Part shown: positions 24,423 through 32,934 of the stretch, piece after piece
Layout: every line of letters begins with the position of its first letter
Numbering within the stretch: the stretch's first letter is position 1
From: Cellulomonas sp. Leaf395
GTDB lineage: Bacteria > Actinomycetota > Actinomycetes > Actinomycetales > Cellulomonadaceae
Reading direction: 5' to 3'
Assembly: GCF_001424125.1 (NCBI RefSeq)
Contig: NZ_LMQI01000003.1
Location: 345 to 64,344, forward strand
Length of the DNA stretch: 64,000 bases
Translations under genes and position numbers: made by a program
Notes under the pieces: model-generated
Seen by the model: only the letters and a program-made list of their open reading frames with translations
Told to the model about the DNA's origin: nothing
Databases searched by the model: none

Positions 24423-26189
24423 ATGACACACCGACCCCGATTCATCGCCGCCGGAGCAGCAACCCTGCTCGCCGTCGCGCTGGGCGCCGCACCCGCACAG
24501 GCGTCCCAGCCCAAGCCCCCGCTGATCATGGACAAGTCCGAGGTTGAGGTCCAGGTCCTGGCCCTCAACGACTTCCACGGCAATCTCCTGCCGCCGACCG
24601 GCAGCGGAGGGCGCGTCGGCACCGTCAACGCCGGCGGAGCCACGTACCTCGCGACGCACGTGAAGAACCTCGAGGCGACCAACAGGAACTCGATCGTGGT
24701 CTCCGCGGGCGACCTCATCGGCGCGAGCCCCCTCCTGTCGGCCCTGTTCCACGACGAGCCCACGATCGAGGCGATGAACGCGATCGGCCTCGACCTGAAC
24801 GCGGTCGGCAACCACGAGTTCGACGAAGGGGCGACGGAGCTCCTGCGGATGGCGAACGGTGGGTGTCACCCGACGGACGGGTGCCAGGACGGCACGCCCT
24901 TTGCGGGCGCCGACTTCGACTTCCTGGCGGCGAACGTCGTACAGGAGTCGACCGGAGAGACGCTCTTCGCGCCGTACTCCATCCGCAACTTCAACGGTGC
25001 CAAGGTCGCCTTCATCGGCATGACCCTCGAGGGCACGCCCAACATCGTGAGCGCGGCCGGCATCCAGGGCCTGAGCTTCCGCGACGAGGCCGACACCGTG
25101 AACGCGCTCGTGCCGCAGCTGCAGGCGCAAGGCGTCGAGGCGATCGTCGTGCTGGTGCACGAGGGCGGGTCACCGACGGCCCTCGACATCAACGGGTGCG
25201 CCGGAGTCTCCGGCCCCATCGTCGACATCGTCACGCGGTTCGACCCCGCCGTCGACCTCGTCGTGAGCGGACACACCCACCAGCCGTACAACTGCGTGAT
25301 CGACGGCATCCCGACGACGAGCGCGTACAGCTTCGGGCGCCTGGTCACCGACATCGACATGCGCGTCAGCCGGTCCACCAAGGACGTCACGAGCCTCACG
25401 ATCAACAACCGGATCATCACCCGGGACGTGCCGGAGGACCCGACCATCGCGGCCCTCATCGACCGGTACAACACCGTCGCGGCGCCGATCGCGAACCGGC
25501 CGATCGGTCACATCACGGGCGACCTGACCAACACGAACCAGCCCGACGGCGAACAGCAGATGGGCGACGTGATCGCCGACGCCCAGCTCGCTGCCACCGA
25601 CGGGCCGGCACCGGAGGGACAGGCCGTCGTCGCGTTCATGAACCCGGGTGGCGTGCGCGGTTCGCTGACCTACGCGTCGAGTGCGGCGGGCGAGGGCGAC
25701 GGGGTGGTGACGTTCGGCGAGGCGTTCACGGTGCAGCCGTTCGGCAACATCCTGCAGACCCTCACGCTGACGGGAGCGCAGATCGACCTGCTCCTCGAGC
25801 AGCAGTTCTGCGGCCTCAACTCGCCGTTCGCGAGCCCGACACCGGGGTTCTTCAAGGTGCTGCTGCCGTCGGCCGGCTTCAGCTACACCTGGGACTTCGC
25901 CGTCGCCAACTCGGCGGCGAACGTGACGTGCGCGACGGACCCGGCACTCGGCGCGGTCAACCCGGCGTCGATCACCATCAACGGCGTCCCGCTCGACCTC
26001 GATGCGAGCTACCGCGTGACGGTGAACAACTTCCTGGCCGACGGCGGTGACGGGTTCGGTGTGCTGCGCAGCGGCACCGACCGCGTGGGCGGCCTGGAGG
26101 ACCTGCAGGCGTTCGAGGCCTACCTCCAGGCGGCGGAGCCGACGGGCATCAGCCCGCCGCCGCTGACGCGGATCACCCGCGTCAACTGA
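24423..26189 (+). CDS. Secreted 5'-nucleotidase / UshA-like metallophosphatase
   Basis: A 588-residue exported enzyme. The signal peptide is RFIAAGAATLLAVALGAAPA followed by QAS. The calcineurin-like N-terminal domain carries all metal motifs: LALNDFHGN, SAGDLIGASPLLSALF, AVGNHEFDEG, VLVHEGG and VVSGHTHQPYN. The C-terminal 5'-nucleotidase domain starts around residue 365, with IGHITGDLT, FMNPGGVRGSLTY, FGEAFTVQPFGNIL and NNFLADGGDGFGVL. The family removes phosphate from extracellular nucleotides, giving nucleosides and phosphate. No cell-wall anchor is visible, so it should be free or loosely bound. The ATG at 24423 follows a -10 hexamer directly; in-frame codons upstream from 24207 are rejected because they would hide the signal peptide. 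Confidence 0.93.
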   Translation: MTHRPRFIAAGAATLLAVALGAAPAQASQPKPPLIMDKSEVEVQVLALNDFHGNLLPPTGSGGRVGTVNAGGATYLATHVKNLEATNRNSIVVSAGDLIGASPLLSALFHDEPTIEAMNAIGLDLNAVGNHEFDEGATELLRMANGGCHPTDGCQDGTPFAGADFDFLAANVVQESTGETLFAPYSIRNFNGAKVAFIGMTLEGTPNIVSAAGIQGLSFRDEADTVNALVPQLQAQGVEAIVVLVHEGGSPTALDINGCAGVSGPIVDIVTRFDPAVDLVVSGHTHQPYNCVIDGIPTTSAYSFGRLVTDIDMRVSRSTKDVTSLTINNRIITRDVPEDPTIAALIDRYNTVAAPIANRPIGHITGDLTNTNQPDGEQQMGDVIADAQLAATDGPAPEGQAVVAFMNPGGVRGSLTYASSAAGEGDGVVTFGEAFTVQPFGNILQTLTLTGAQIDLLLEQQFCGLNSPFASPTPGFFKVLLPSAGFSYTWDFAVANSAANVTCATDPALGAVNPASITINGVPLDLDASYRVTVNNFLADGGDGFGVLRSGTDRVGGLEDLQAFEAYLQAAEPTGISPPPLTRITRVN

Positions 26190-26199
26190 CGTGACAGGG

Positions 26200-26227
26200 C
26201 GGCGCCCGACCTGCGGGTCGGGCGCCG
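26200..26227 (+). terminator. Hairpin terminator after the 5'-nucleotidase
   Basis: Perfect 12-bp stem CGGCGCCCGACC / GGTCGGGCGCCG with a TGCG tetraloop, starting 11 bases after the stop. No U-tract follows. Confidence 0.75.
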
Positions 26228-26271
26228 TCCTGCGTGTGCGAGTCCCGATGTGAGGGCTGGCTCCTCCACGA

Positions 26272-26313
26272 CGGGACAACTCCGGGACACACCGGCGATG
26301 TGCCCGGGACACA
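26272..26313. promoter_or_regulatory. Helically phased direct repeats upstream of a membrane-protein gene
   Basis: CGGGACA occurs at 26272, 26283 and 26305, spaced 11 and 22 bases, so all copies face the same side of the helix. The last two extend to CCGGGACACAC. Such phasing is typical of sites bound by tandem response-regulator or activator dimers. The sites lie 22-63 bases before the ATG at 26335. Confidence 0.4.
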
Positions 26314-26334
26314 CGGCGGACGACCGTGGTGGTC

Positions 26335-27153
26335 ATGACAACACCAACGATGAGTCCCACGTCCACCACCCTCACCGCTCCCGAGCCGGCGGTCACGCCG
26401 AGCCGGCGGCGACGCACGGCTGTCGGTGTCACGGCCTTCCTGGCCTGCGCGATCCCCGTCGTGTTCACCGTCAACCTCGCGCGCATGCTCGTCACCGGCG
26501 TCGAGCCGGACCACCGCTTCCACCAGGCGACCGGCCAGGGGCTGATCCTGTGCGCGCTGTGGCTGGGGGCTCTGATTCCGCTGGTCCGGGCCGCGTGGAG
26601 CGGCCGCCGACCGTCCACCGCCGCGGGCCTCATGCACCTCGCCTTCGCAGGCTCCGGCGTCGTCTGCGCGGCGGTGGCTCCTGGTGGCGGCGCGCCGCTC
26701 CTGATCGGCGTCATCGTCATCACCGGTGCCCTGCTCTGGCTCGCGATGCCGCTACGGCCGCAGCTGCGGGGGAGGGTTCGTCTTGACCCGTTCCTCGCTC
26801 CGCTGGCGCTCGCACTGGCCGCGTTCCTGACCCCGTACGCGCTCGACCAGCTCGCGCTCCAGAACTTGGCGACGACCGGGCACCACTCGCAGAACCCGCA
26901 CCTGTTCGACATGGCCTGGACGTCGGTCACGCTCATCGTCCTGGCAGCTCTGGCGGCACTGCTGCCGGCCGCTCGTTCGCTCGTCGCGTGGGTCGCGGTC
27001 TCGTGCCTGGGCTTCGGCGTCGCCGGTCTCGCGTTCGGCGAGGGGACCACGTGGTCGCTCCTGGCGCTCGCGTTCGGCGTGGTCTCGGCGGTCGCAGCCT
27101 GGATGCAGCGCCGTAACCCCGTTCAGCCCTCGACCGAGCAGCGCGGGATCTAG
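26335..27153 (+). CDS. Membrane protein of unknown function upstream of a two-component system
   Basis: A 272-residue protein with about seven to eight hydrophobic segments: AVGVTAFLACAIPVVFTVNL, LILCALWLGALIPLV, LMHLAFAGSGVVCAAV, APLLIGVIVITGALLWLAM, FLAPLALALAAFL, SVTLIVLAALAALLP, LVAWVAVSCLGFGVAGLAFG and SLLALAFGVVSAVAAW. A Thr/Pro-rich N-terminus precedes a basic RRRR cluster. No family is recognised. GTG codons at 26326 and 26329 are alternative starts. Its stop TAG is part of the -10 hexamer of the following histidine-kinase gene. The adjacency and the phased repeats upstream suggest it is controlled by, or works with, that two-component system. Confidence 0.65.
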   Translation: MTTPTMSPTSTTLTAPEPAVTPSRRRRTAVGVTAFLACAIPVVFTVNLARMLVTGVEPDHRFHQATGQGLILCALWLGALIPLVRAAWSGRRPSTAAGLMHLAFAGSGVVCAAVAPGGGAPLLIGVIVITGALLWLAMPLRPQLRGRVRLDPFLAPLALALAAFLTPYALDQLALQNLATTGHHSQNPHLFDMAWTSVTLIVLAALAALLPAARSLVAWVAVSCLGFGVAGLAFGEGTTWSLLALAFGVVSAVAAWMQRRNPVQPSTEQRGI

Positions 27154-27156
27154 GAT
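27151..27156 (+). promoter_or_regulatory. -10 element of a leaderless promoter overlapping a stop codon
   Basis: TAGGAT contains the stop codon of the upstream membrane protein and ends seven bases before the ATG at 27164. Confidence 0.45.
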
Positions 27157-27163
27157 CCCCGCC

Positions 27164-29251
27164 ATGGCTGTGGCGGTCGACCAGACGGTCCGCCCCGCCT
27201 CGCGACCCGGTCAGCCCGGGCGCGGGGCGGCGGTGCGTCTCGTGCTGCGCAACCGCTGGGCGAGCCTGGTCGCCGCGCTCGCGTGCGGTGCATCGGTCGC
27301 CGCGGTCGCGATCATGACCATCGGCGACGTGTGGCACCTGCCACCGGCCCCCCAGCTGGTCGTCGACGCGACCGTCGGGTTCGTCTACCCGGTGATCGCG
27401 CTCGTCATCCTCCTGGGGCGGACCCCGGCTCGCGGGACGCGGGCGCTCGCCTGGGTGATGCTCGGCGCGGGGCTCGCGTCCGCGCTCGCAGTGCTGACGG
27501 CCGCCCTCGCCCTCGTCGGGTCCGACCAGAGCGACCTCGTCGGGATCCTCGCGCAGCTGCAGAGCTGGCTCTGGGTCCCCGGCTTCCTGCCCCTGCTGAC
27601 CTGGGTCGCGCTGCTCTATCCCGACGGGCTGCTGCCCGGCCGTATCTGGCGGGTCGTCGCTGCCGCCGCCGGCGCGGGGATCGTCCTGCTCGCGGTCGGC
27701 GTCGGTCTCTACCCGGAGGACTTCCAGGGCGCGGTCCCGGTCGCCAAGCCCGTCACCTCGGAGGTCGCGGCGCCGGTGCTGGTCGTCGCCGCGGCCGTCC
27801 TGCTCGTGCCGGCATCGATCGCGTCGGTGTGGAGCCTCGTGCTCAAGCTGCGTCGGTCGCAGGGGCTGCGTCGGCGGCAGGTCGTCGTCCTGCTGGTCGC
27901 GGCCGGGACCCTGGTCGCGGTGACCCTGGCGCAGGGACTGCTGCCCAGTCCGGCCGACGTGCTCACCCAGGCCGCTGCCGTGGCACTGGTCCCGATCGCC
28001 ATCGGGGTTGCCGTCACCCGCCACCGGCTCTACGACCTCGACACGGCGGTCTGCCGAGCCCTGGTGACCGCGAGCCTCGCCATCTGTCTGATCGGCGTCT
28101 ACCTCAGCGTCTTCGCGGTGCTGCAGGCCGTCGGCAACGAGCGTTCCGTCCTGAGCGCCGCCGTCGCCGCAGGGGCGACGGGCGCCTTGATCCACCCTCT
28201 GGGTCGACGGCTGTGGGCCGGCGCCGACCGGCTGTTCTACGGGGATCGCGCCGACCCGTACGTGGTGACGTCCCGGTTGTCGTCACGGCTCGCCGCGCCC
28301 GGGCTCGACATCGCCGCGGTCCCGGAGGTGGTGTGCCAGACCGTCGTCTCGTCGTTGCGGCTGGGTGCGGCCGAGGTGTGGCTGCTGGTCGACGGCGAGG
28401 AGCGACGGCTGGCCGGGGTCGGAGACTCGAGCGCGGCGGGCGAACGGTTCGCGATGAGGCATCGCGGAGAGACGGCCGGGTGGCTCGTTGTGGCTCCGCG
28501 GCCCGGCGAAGCGGTCGTCACCGAGCAGGACGCGGACGTCCTCGCCGGCATCGCCGACCTCGTCGCGCCCTCGATCGCCGCCCTCCAACTCCACCAGGAG
28601 CTGCAGCGCAGCCGCGAGCTGCTCGTGGCCGCGCGTGAGTCCGAGCGGCAGCGCCTCCGGCGGGAGCTCCACGACGGGGTGGGGGCGACGCTGGCCGGTC
28701 TGCGCCTCCAGGTCGAGTCCGCGCAGGCATTGGTGGCCGATCCGACGGCGAGCGCCCTTCTCGCCGCCGCCGGTGGCAGTGTCGGTCACGCGGTCGCGGA
28801 GGTCCGGACCATCTCCAACGGGCTCCGGCCGCCGGGCATCGACGACCTCGGGCTCGCACGTGCTCTGGAGCTGCTCGCGGAGCGGCACCGCACACCCGGG
28901 CTCGCGGTGGAGGTCGCCGTCGACGAGGTCGGCGAGCTCAGCGCGGCCACCGAGGTCGCGGTCTACCGCATCGCGGCCGAGGCCCTCGCCAACGTCTCCC
29001 GGCACGCCCAGGCGACCCGGCTCGTCCTGGCCCTCACCAGGGATGCCGACTCGCTCGCTCTCGTCGTCCTCGACGACGGTGTCGGACCGGACGGTGGTCG
29101 GGACGCGCGTCCCGGATCGGGCCTCGGCATCGCGTCGATGCGGCAGCGCGCCGAGGAGATCGGCGGATCGCTCACCGTGCGGGCGATCGAACCCGGACCG
29201 GGAACTGAGCTGCGCGCCGTCCTCCCCTGGACCCTGGAAGGACCGCGATGA
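27164..29251 (+). CDS. Sensor histidine kinase, HisKA_3 type with GAF-like domain
   Basis: A 695-residue sensor. About nine hydrophobic segments fill residues 30-330. A conserved actinobacterial block HRLYDLDTAVCRALVTASLA and then GADRLFYGDRADPY links the membrane part to a GAF-like domain (about 370-480, ending VTEQDADVLAGIADLVAPSI). The His-phosphotransfer helix reads ESERQRLRRELHDGVGATLA (about residue 505), with X-region ISNGLRPPGIDDLGL. ATPase motifs are AAEALANVSRHAQATR (N box) and VLDDGVGPDGG (D box), with SGLGIASMRQRAEEIGG. Its stop overlaps the start of the cognate regulator by 4 bases. The input is unknown. Confidence 0.93.
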   Translation: MAVAVDQTVRPASRPGQPGRGAAVRLVLRNRWASLVAALACGASVAAVAIMTIGDVWHLPPAPQLVVDATVGFVYPVIALVILLGRTPARGTRALAWVMLGAGLASALAVLTAALALVGSDQSDLVGILAQLQSWLWVPGFLPLLTWVALLYPDGLLPGRIWRVVAAAAGAGIVLLAVGVGLYPEDFQGAVPVAKPVTSEVAAPVLVVAAAVLLVPASIASVWSLVLKLRRSQGLRRRQVVVLLVAAGTLVAVTLAQGLLPSPADVLTQAAAVALVPIAIGVAVTRHRLYDLDTAVCRALVTASLAICLIGVYLSVFAVLQAVGNERSVLSAAVAAGATGALIHPLGRRLWAGADRLFYGDRADPYVVTSRLSSRLAAPGLDIAAVPEVVCQTVVSSLRLGAAEVWLLVDGEERRLAGVGDSSAAGERFAMRHRGETAGWLVVAPRPGEAVVTEQDADVLAGIADLVAPSIAALQLHQELQRSRELLVAARESERQRLRRELHDGVGATLAGLRLQVESAQALVADPTASALLAAAGGSVGHAVAEVRTISNGLRPPGIDDLGLARALELLAERHRTPGLAVEVAVDEVGELSAATEVAVYRIAAEALANVSRHAQATRLVLALTRDADSLALVVLDDGVGPDGGRDARPGSGLGIASMRQRAEEIGGSLTVRAIEPGPGTELRAVLPWTLEGPR

Positions 29252-29895
29252 CCCGGGTGCTACTCGTCGACGACCACCCGCTGTTCCTCGACGGCGTGCG
29301 TGCGGCGCTCTCCGGTGCCGAGGGTCTCGAGGTGGTCGGCGAGGCCCACGACGTCGCCTCCGGGCTCGTGATGGTGACCGAGCTGCGTCCGGACGTGGTG
29401 CTCATGGACCTCAACCTCCCCGACGGGTCAGGCATCGACGCCACCAGGGCGGTGCTCCGGTCGAACCCCGAGACCCGCGTGCTCGTGATGACGATGGCCG
29501 ACGAGGACGATGCCGTGGTCGCAGCCATGCGCGCGGGCGCCCGCGGCTACGTGGTCAAGGGCGCCGGCCGGGCCGAGCTGATCCAGTCGGTGCAGACCGT
29601 CGCCGCCGGTGGCGCCGTGTTCAGCGCCACCGTGGCCGACCGCCTGGTCGGCTACTTCGCCGGCCTGGCCGCCCACCCGGGGCGCGAGATCTTCCCGCGG
29701 CTGAGCGACCGGGAACGGGAGGTCCTCGAGCTCGTCGCCCGTGGGCACGACAACCGGCGCATCGCGCGGGAGCTGTTCATCTCGGACAAGACGGTGCGCA
29801 ACCACGTGTCGTCGCTGTTCACCAAGCTCGAGGTCCCGGACCGGGCCGAGGCCATCCGCCGTGCCAGGCGGGCGGGCATGGGCGAGCTGTCCTGA
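29248..29895 (+). CDS. NarL/LiaR-family response regulator
   Basis: A 215-residue regulator. The receiver domain begins TRVLLVDDHPLFLDGVRAAL with the acidic pair DD; the phosphoacceptor Asp is in VVLMDLNLPDGSGID. VLVMTMADEDDAVVAAMRAGARG and the conserved Lys in GYVVKGAGRAEL follow. The C-terminal LuxR helix-turn-helix reads LSDREREVLELVARGHDNRR, then FISDKTVRNHVSSLFTKLEV. It is encoded directly after its kinase with an ATGA overlap, so it is the cognate partner. Target genes are not shown by the sequence; the CGGGACA repeats at 26272-26313 are one candidate site. Confidence 0.95.
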   Translation: MTRVLLVDDHPLFLDGVRAALSGAEGLEVVGEAHDVASGLVMVTELRPDVVLMDLNLPDGSGIDATRAVLRSNPETRVLVMTMADEDDAVVAAMRAGARGYVVKGAGRAELIQSVQTVAAGGAVFSATVADRLVGYFAGLAAHPGREIFPRLSDREREVLELVARGHDNRRIARELFISDKTVRNHVSSLFTKLEVPDRAEAIRRARRAGMGELS

Positions 29896-29913
29896 CGGTT
29901 CGTGTGACAGCTG

Positions 29914-30471
29914 TTGCATTCACTTGAGGTGTCTGTCGATGACGCAGGGGGCTGGCTGGTTCTCCTCGTGCAGCTCCCGGCGCAGCCCTCGCGTCACCGC
30001 GTCGCGGTGTGGCGCGAGCTCCGGGCGTTCGGCGCGGTCCCGATGGGGCAGGGAACCTGGACGGCTCCCGACGTCCCCACCTGCGCGACGGGCGCGGCCT
30101 GGGCCCGCGACCTGGCGCGGCGCGGGGCGGGGGACCTCATCGTCCTGCGCACGACTGCGGAGCGCGAGGAGTCGGCGAGGCTCCGGGCCTTGTTCGACGC
30201 CGCCCGGCGCGACGAGGGGGACGAGTTCGTCGCCGACTGCGGGAAGTTCATCGAGGAGATCGCACGGGAGATCGCGAAGGGGAAGCTCACCACTGCCGAG
30301 CTGGACGAGGAGGAGCACGGCCTCGAGCGGCTGCGCCGGTGGTTCCGGACCACCCGCGCGAAGGACGTCTTCGAGGTCTACGCCGCGACGGACGCCGAGA
30401 GCGCGCTCGCCCGGTGCGTGCAGGAGCTCGCCCGGTACACCGAGCTCGTCTATGCCAAGGTGCACGGATGA
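29914..30471 (+). CDS. ChrB N-terminal-domain protein (chromate-resistance family)
   Basis: A protein of about 180-185 residues related to the N-terminal domain of ChrB, the chromate-responsive regulator of chr operons. Family features are WLVLLVQLPAQPSRHRVAVW, then RELRAFGAVPMGQGTWTAP, a helical middle with DEFVADCGKFIEEIAREIAK, and LRRWFRTTRAKDVFEV. Full ChrB proteins carry a second C-terminal domain, which is absent here. The start is uncertain: TTG 29914 and GTG 29929 are both in frame and neither has a good Shine-Dalgarno. It overlaps the following MFS gene by 4 bases (ATGA), which ties it to export. Whether it responds to chromate in this organism is unknown. Confidence 0.8.
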   Translation: MHSLEVSVDDAGGWLVLLVQLPAQPSRHRVAVWRELRAFGAVPMGQGTWTAPDVPTCATGAAWARDLARRGAGDLIVLRTTAEREESARLRALFDAARRDEGDEFVADCGKFIEEIAREIAKGKLTTAELDEEEHGLERLRRWFRTTRAKDVFEVYAATDAESALARCVQELARYTELVYAKVHG

Positions 30472-31652
30472 GCGGGCAGCCGAGAGATGCGGTGGCGCCT
30501 CTGTACGCAGCTGGCTTCGTCACCGCGTTCGGTGCTCACAGCGTCGCCGCGGGACTCGGTGCCAGCGGCGAGGGGCTGGGGCTGAGCCTGCTGCGCATCG
30601 GCATCCTGATCGCGCTCTACGACGTCGCCGAGGTCATCCTCAAGCCGGTCTTCGGCTCCCTGAGCGACCGGGTCGGAGCCAAGCCGGTTATCGTCGGCGG
30701 CCTCGTCGCCTTCGCCGTCACGTCGTCGATCGGGGTCTGGGGGTCCGAGCCTCTGGTCCTGGTGCTCGCCCGTCTGGGGCAGGGGGCCGCTGCCTCGGCG
30801 TTCTCACCCGCCTCATCCGCCACGGTCGCCCGCCTCGCGGGTCCCGGCCGGACCGGACGGTACTTCGGGCGGTACGGCTCGTGGAAGGCGCTCGGCTACA
30901 CCCTTGGTCCACTGATCGGAGCGGCCCTGCTGCACCTGGGCGGGTTCCCGCTGCTCTTCGTCGCGCTGGCCGGCGTCGCAGCGCTGACCGCGGCCTGGGT
31001 CGCCGTCCGGCTGCCCCGGATCGAGCCGCTGCCCCGGCCGCGCTACACCGTCGCCGACGTGCTCCGGCAGTCCACCCACCGAGCGTTCGTGATCCCCACC
31101 GTGGTCCTGGCTGCCTCGACCGGCGCGCTCGGAGCGGCCATCGGGTTCCTGCCCGCCCTCGCCGACCACCTGGGCGCCAGCCTGCTGGTCGCCCTGGGGA
31201 TCGCCTCGGTCCTGGCGCTGTGCTCGACGTTCGCGCAGCCGCTGGCCGGTGCTGCGCGTGACCGGCACCTGGTGACCGACCCCGCCGGGATGACCTGCGG
31301 GCTGCTTCTGACCGCGGGCGGCGTCCTGCTCGCCGCGGTGTGGCCCGCCGTTGCCGGCCTCTACCTGGCGGGCGGCCTGATCGGGGTGGGGATCGGAGCG
31401 GCCACGCCCTTCGCGTTCGCCTACCTCGCAGACACCACGCCCCACGAACGCATGGGACGCACCATGGGCACCGCCGAGCTCGGACGCGAGCTCGGTGACG
31501 CCGGCGGCCCGCTCCTCGTCGGGGCGGTCGCCACCCTCTGGTCACTCCCCGTCGGCCTCGGCGCCCTCGCCCTCGTCCTCGCCGCGACGAGCGCGCTGCC
31601 CGGTGGTGATCGGCTCGTCCCTGCCTCCGCGCCCACAGCCGGCGGAGATTGA
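30468..31652 (+). CDS. MFS transporter paired with the ChrB-like protein
   Basis: A 394-residue transporter with 12 predicted helices. The MFS signature between helices 2 and 3 is LKPVFGSLSDRVGAKPVIVGG. Helix 4-5 features VLVLARLGQGAAASAFSPAS and the second-half repeat AQPLAGAARDRHLVTDPAG support a drug or metabolite exporter fold. The start ATG overlaps the stop of the ChrB-like gene, so the pair is coupled. In this position chromate operons usually have ChrA, which belongs to a different family; here an MFS protein replaces it. Substrate unknown; chromate or another oxyanion is an inference from the neighbour alone. Confidence 0.88.
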   Translation: MSGQPRDAVAPLYAAGFVTAFGAHSVAAGLGASGEGLGLSLLRIGILIALYDVAEVILKPVFGSLSDRVGAKPVIVGGLVAFAVTSSIGVWGSEPLVLVLARLGQGAAASAFSPASSATVARLAGPGRTGRYFGRYGSWKALGYTLGPLIGAALLHLGGFPLLFVALAGVAALTAAWVAVRLPRIEPLPRPRYTVADVLRQSTHRAFVIPTVVLAASTGALGAAIGFLPALADHLGASLLVALGIASVLALCSTFAQPLAGAARDRHLVTDPAGMTCGLLLTAGGVLLAAVWPAVAGLYLAGGLIGVGIGAATPFAFAYLADTTPHERMGRTMGTAELGRELGDAGGPLLVGAVATLWSLPVGLGALALVLAATSALPGGDRLVPASAPTAGGD

Positions 31653-31679
31653 CCTCCCTCCGGTTCACCACGCCCGCTG

Positions 31680-31685
31680 TACCGT
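31680..31685 (+). promoter_or_regulatory. -10 element of a leaderless promoter (DUF2510 ORF)
   Basis: TACCGT lies five bases before the ATG at 31691; GAGGT in between is too close to act as a Shine-Dalgarno. Confidence 0.45.
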
Positions 31686-31690
31686 GAGGT

Positions 31691-31894
31691 ATGCCCACCG
31701 CCCCGGCCAACTGGTACCCGGATCCGCAGAAGCCCGCGCGCCTGCGCTACTGGGACGGCGCCCAGTGGACCGGCTACCTCGTCGATCCGGACAAGCCCAG
31801 CGTGGTCCGCTACGAGCCACCACCCTGGGGGCCCGACGTCCCGCGGGGGATCAACGTGCCGCTGTCGGTCGCGGTGTCGGCGTCCGTGTTCTGA
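31691..31894 (+). CDS. Short DUF2510 protein, probably a truncated form
   Basis: A 67-residue protein. The DUF2510 motif is clear: NWYPDPQKPARLRYWDGAQWT. This domain normally forms the cytoplasmic N-terminus of actinobacterial membrane proteins and is followed by transmembrane helices. Here only a short linker and the start of a hydrophobic stretch (INVPLSVAVSASVF) are left before the stop. A shortened or decayed gene is possible, although it has a plausible leaderless promoter. It lies alone between the MFS gene and an unrelated membrane-protein gene. Confidence 0.65.
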   Translation: MPTAPANWYPDPQKPARLRYWDGAQWTGYLVDPDKPSVVRYEPPPWGPDVPRGINVPLSVAVSASVF

Positions 31895-31994
31895 GCCGGA
31901 CGCTACGGCCCGACGACCCGATAGGCCGACAGGCTCGTGCCCGGGGCACGCGTCGCGGTGGACGGGGTCTGCCAGCAGAGGGAACATCGCGACC

Positions 31995-32918
31995 ATGGCC
32001 CCAGAGCAGCTCAGAGCGTCGTCGGACCCGTACCTGGCCCACGAGACGTACCGCCACCTCCGTCTGATGCTCGTCGCGCTGCCCGCGCTCCTGCTCGTCG
32101 GCCTGATCGGCGGCGCCATCGCCTTCGGGCTCGGCTCGATCCAGGGCTCCCTCAGCGCCTACTACCTGGGCCCGCTGCGCGACGTGTTCGTCGGCTGCAT
32201 GGTCGGGATCGCGGTGTGCCTCGTCGCGTACCGCGGCGAAGCCCTCGAGGACTACGCCCTCAACCTGGCCGGCTTCTACGCCCTGTTCGTCGCGTTCATC
32301 CCGACCCAGCTGGCCAGGTCCCTCGCCGAGCTCGAGACACCGGAGAAGCGGACGGAGATCATCAACTCGTTGCGGGTCACGATCGGCGCGGTCCTCATCG
32401 TGACGATCGCCTTCCTGATCGTCGAGGCCAGGACCAAGCGGTGGGCGTACCACGAGCTGAGAAAGAACACCGTGACCAGGTGGTTCTACTGGATCTCGAC
32501 GGCGCTGGCTCTCGCGTTCGTCGCCCTGCTCCTGTGGCGCGCCGCTGAGGGGACGACGTTCGACAACGTCCACCTCGCTGCGGCGATCCTGCTCGTCGTC
32601 AGCATGGCGACCGCCGTCGCCAGCTACGCGTGGCCCGCACCCACCGGCTCGCTGCGGCCGCCGTCCGTCAGGCGCCAGTCGTCCGGGGAGCTGATGGCGC
32701 CCGGCGACGAGGCGCGGACGTACGTGGTGATCTTCTGGCTCATGGTCGCCGGCATCGCCGTCTACGCCGCCTTCAGCCGCACCGACTTCGCCGGCATCGT
32801 CACGGAGCTCTGGGAGCTCGGGCTCTTCGTGGCGTTCTGGTTCATCCAGACCCGTCGGAAGTGGGACCCGCCGACTGCGGCACCCGCGGCAGCGGCAGAG
32901 ATGCGCGTCGAGCACTGA
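31995..32918 (+). CDS. Membrane protein of unknown function
   Basis: A 307-residue protein with about eight hydrophobic segments, including LMLVALPALLLVGLIGGAIA, the segment with GPLRDVFVGCMVGIAVCLVA, YALFVAFI, VTIGAVLIVTIAFLIV, WFYWISTALALAFVALLL, LAAAILLVVSMATAVASYA, YVVIFWLMVAGIAVYAAFS and LWELGLFVAFWFIQTRRKW. The motif GSLSAYYLGPLRDVFVGCMV looks conserved, but I cannot assign it to a named family. Start 31995 follows weak GAGGG-like bases. It is a lone gene, facing the small membrane protein at 32935. No function is proposed. Confidence 0.7.
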   Translation: MAPEQLRASSDPYLAHETYRHLRLMLVALPALLLVGLIGGAIAFGLGSIQGSLSAYYLGPLRDVFVGCMVGIAVCLVAYRGEALEDYALNLAGFYALFVAFIPTQLARSLAELETPEKRTEIINSLRVTIGAVLIVTIAFLIVEARTKRWAYHELRKNTVTRWFYWISTALALAFVALLLWRAAEGTTFDNVHLAAAILLVVSMATAVASYAWPAPTGSLRPPSVRRQSSGELMAPGDEARTYVVIFWLMVAGIAVYAAFSRTDFAGIVTELWELGLFVAFWFIQTRRKWDPPTAAPAAAAEMRVEH

Positions 32919-32934
32919 CGCTCCGCTCGCCGCC

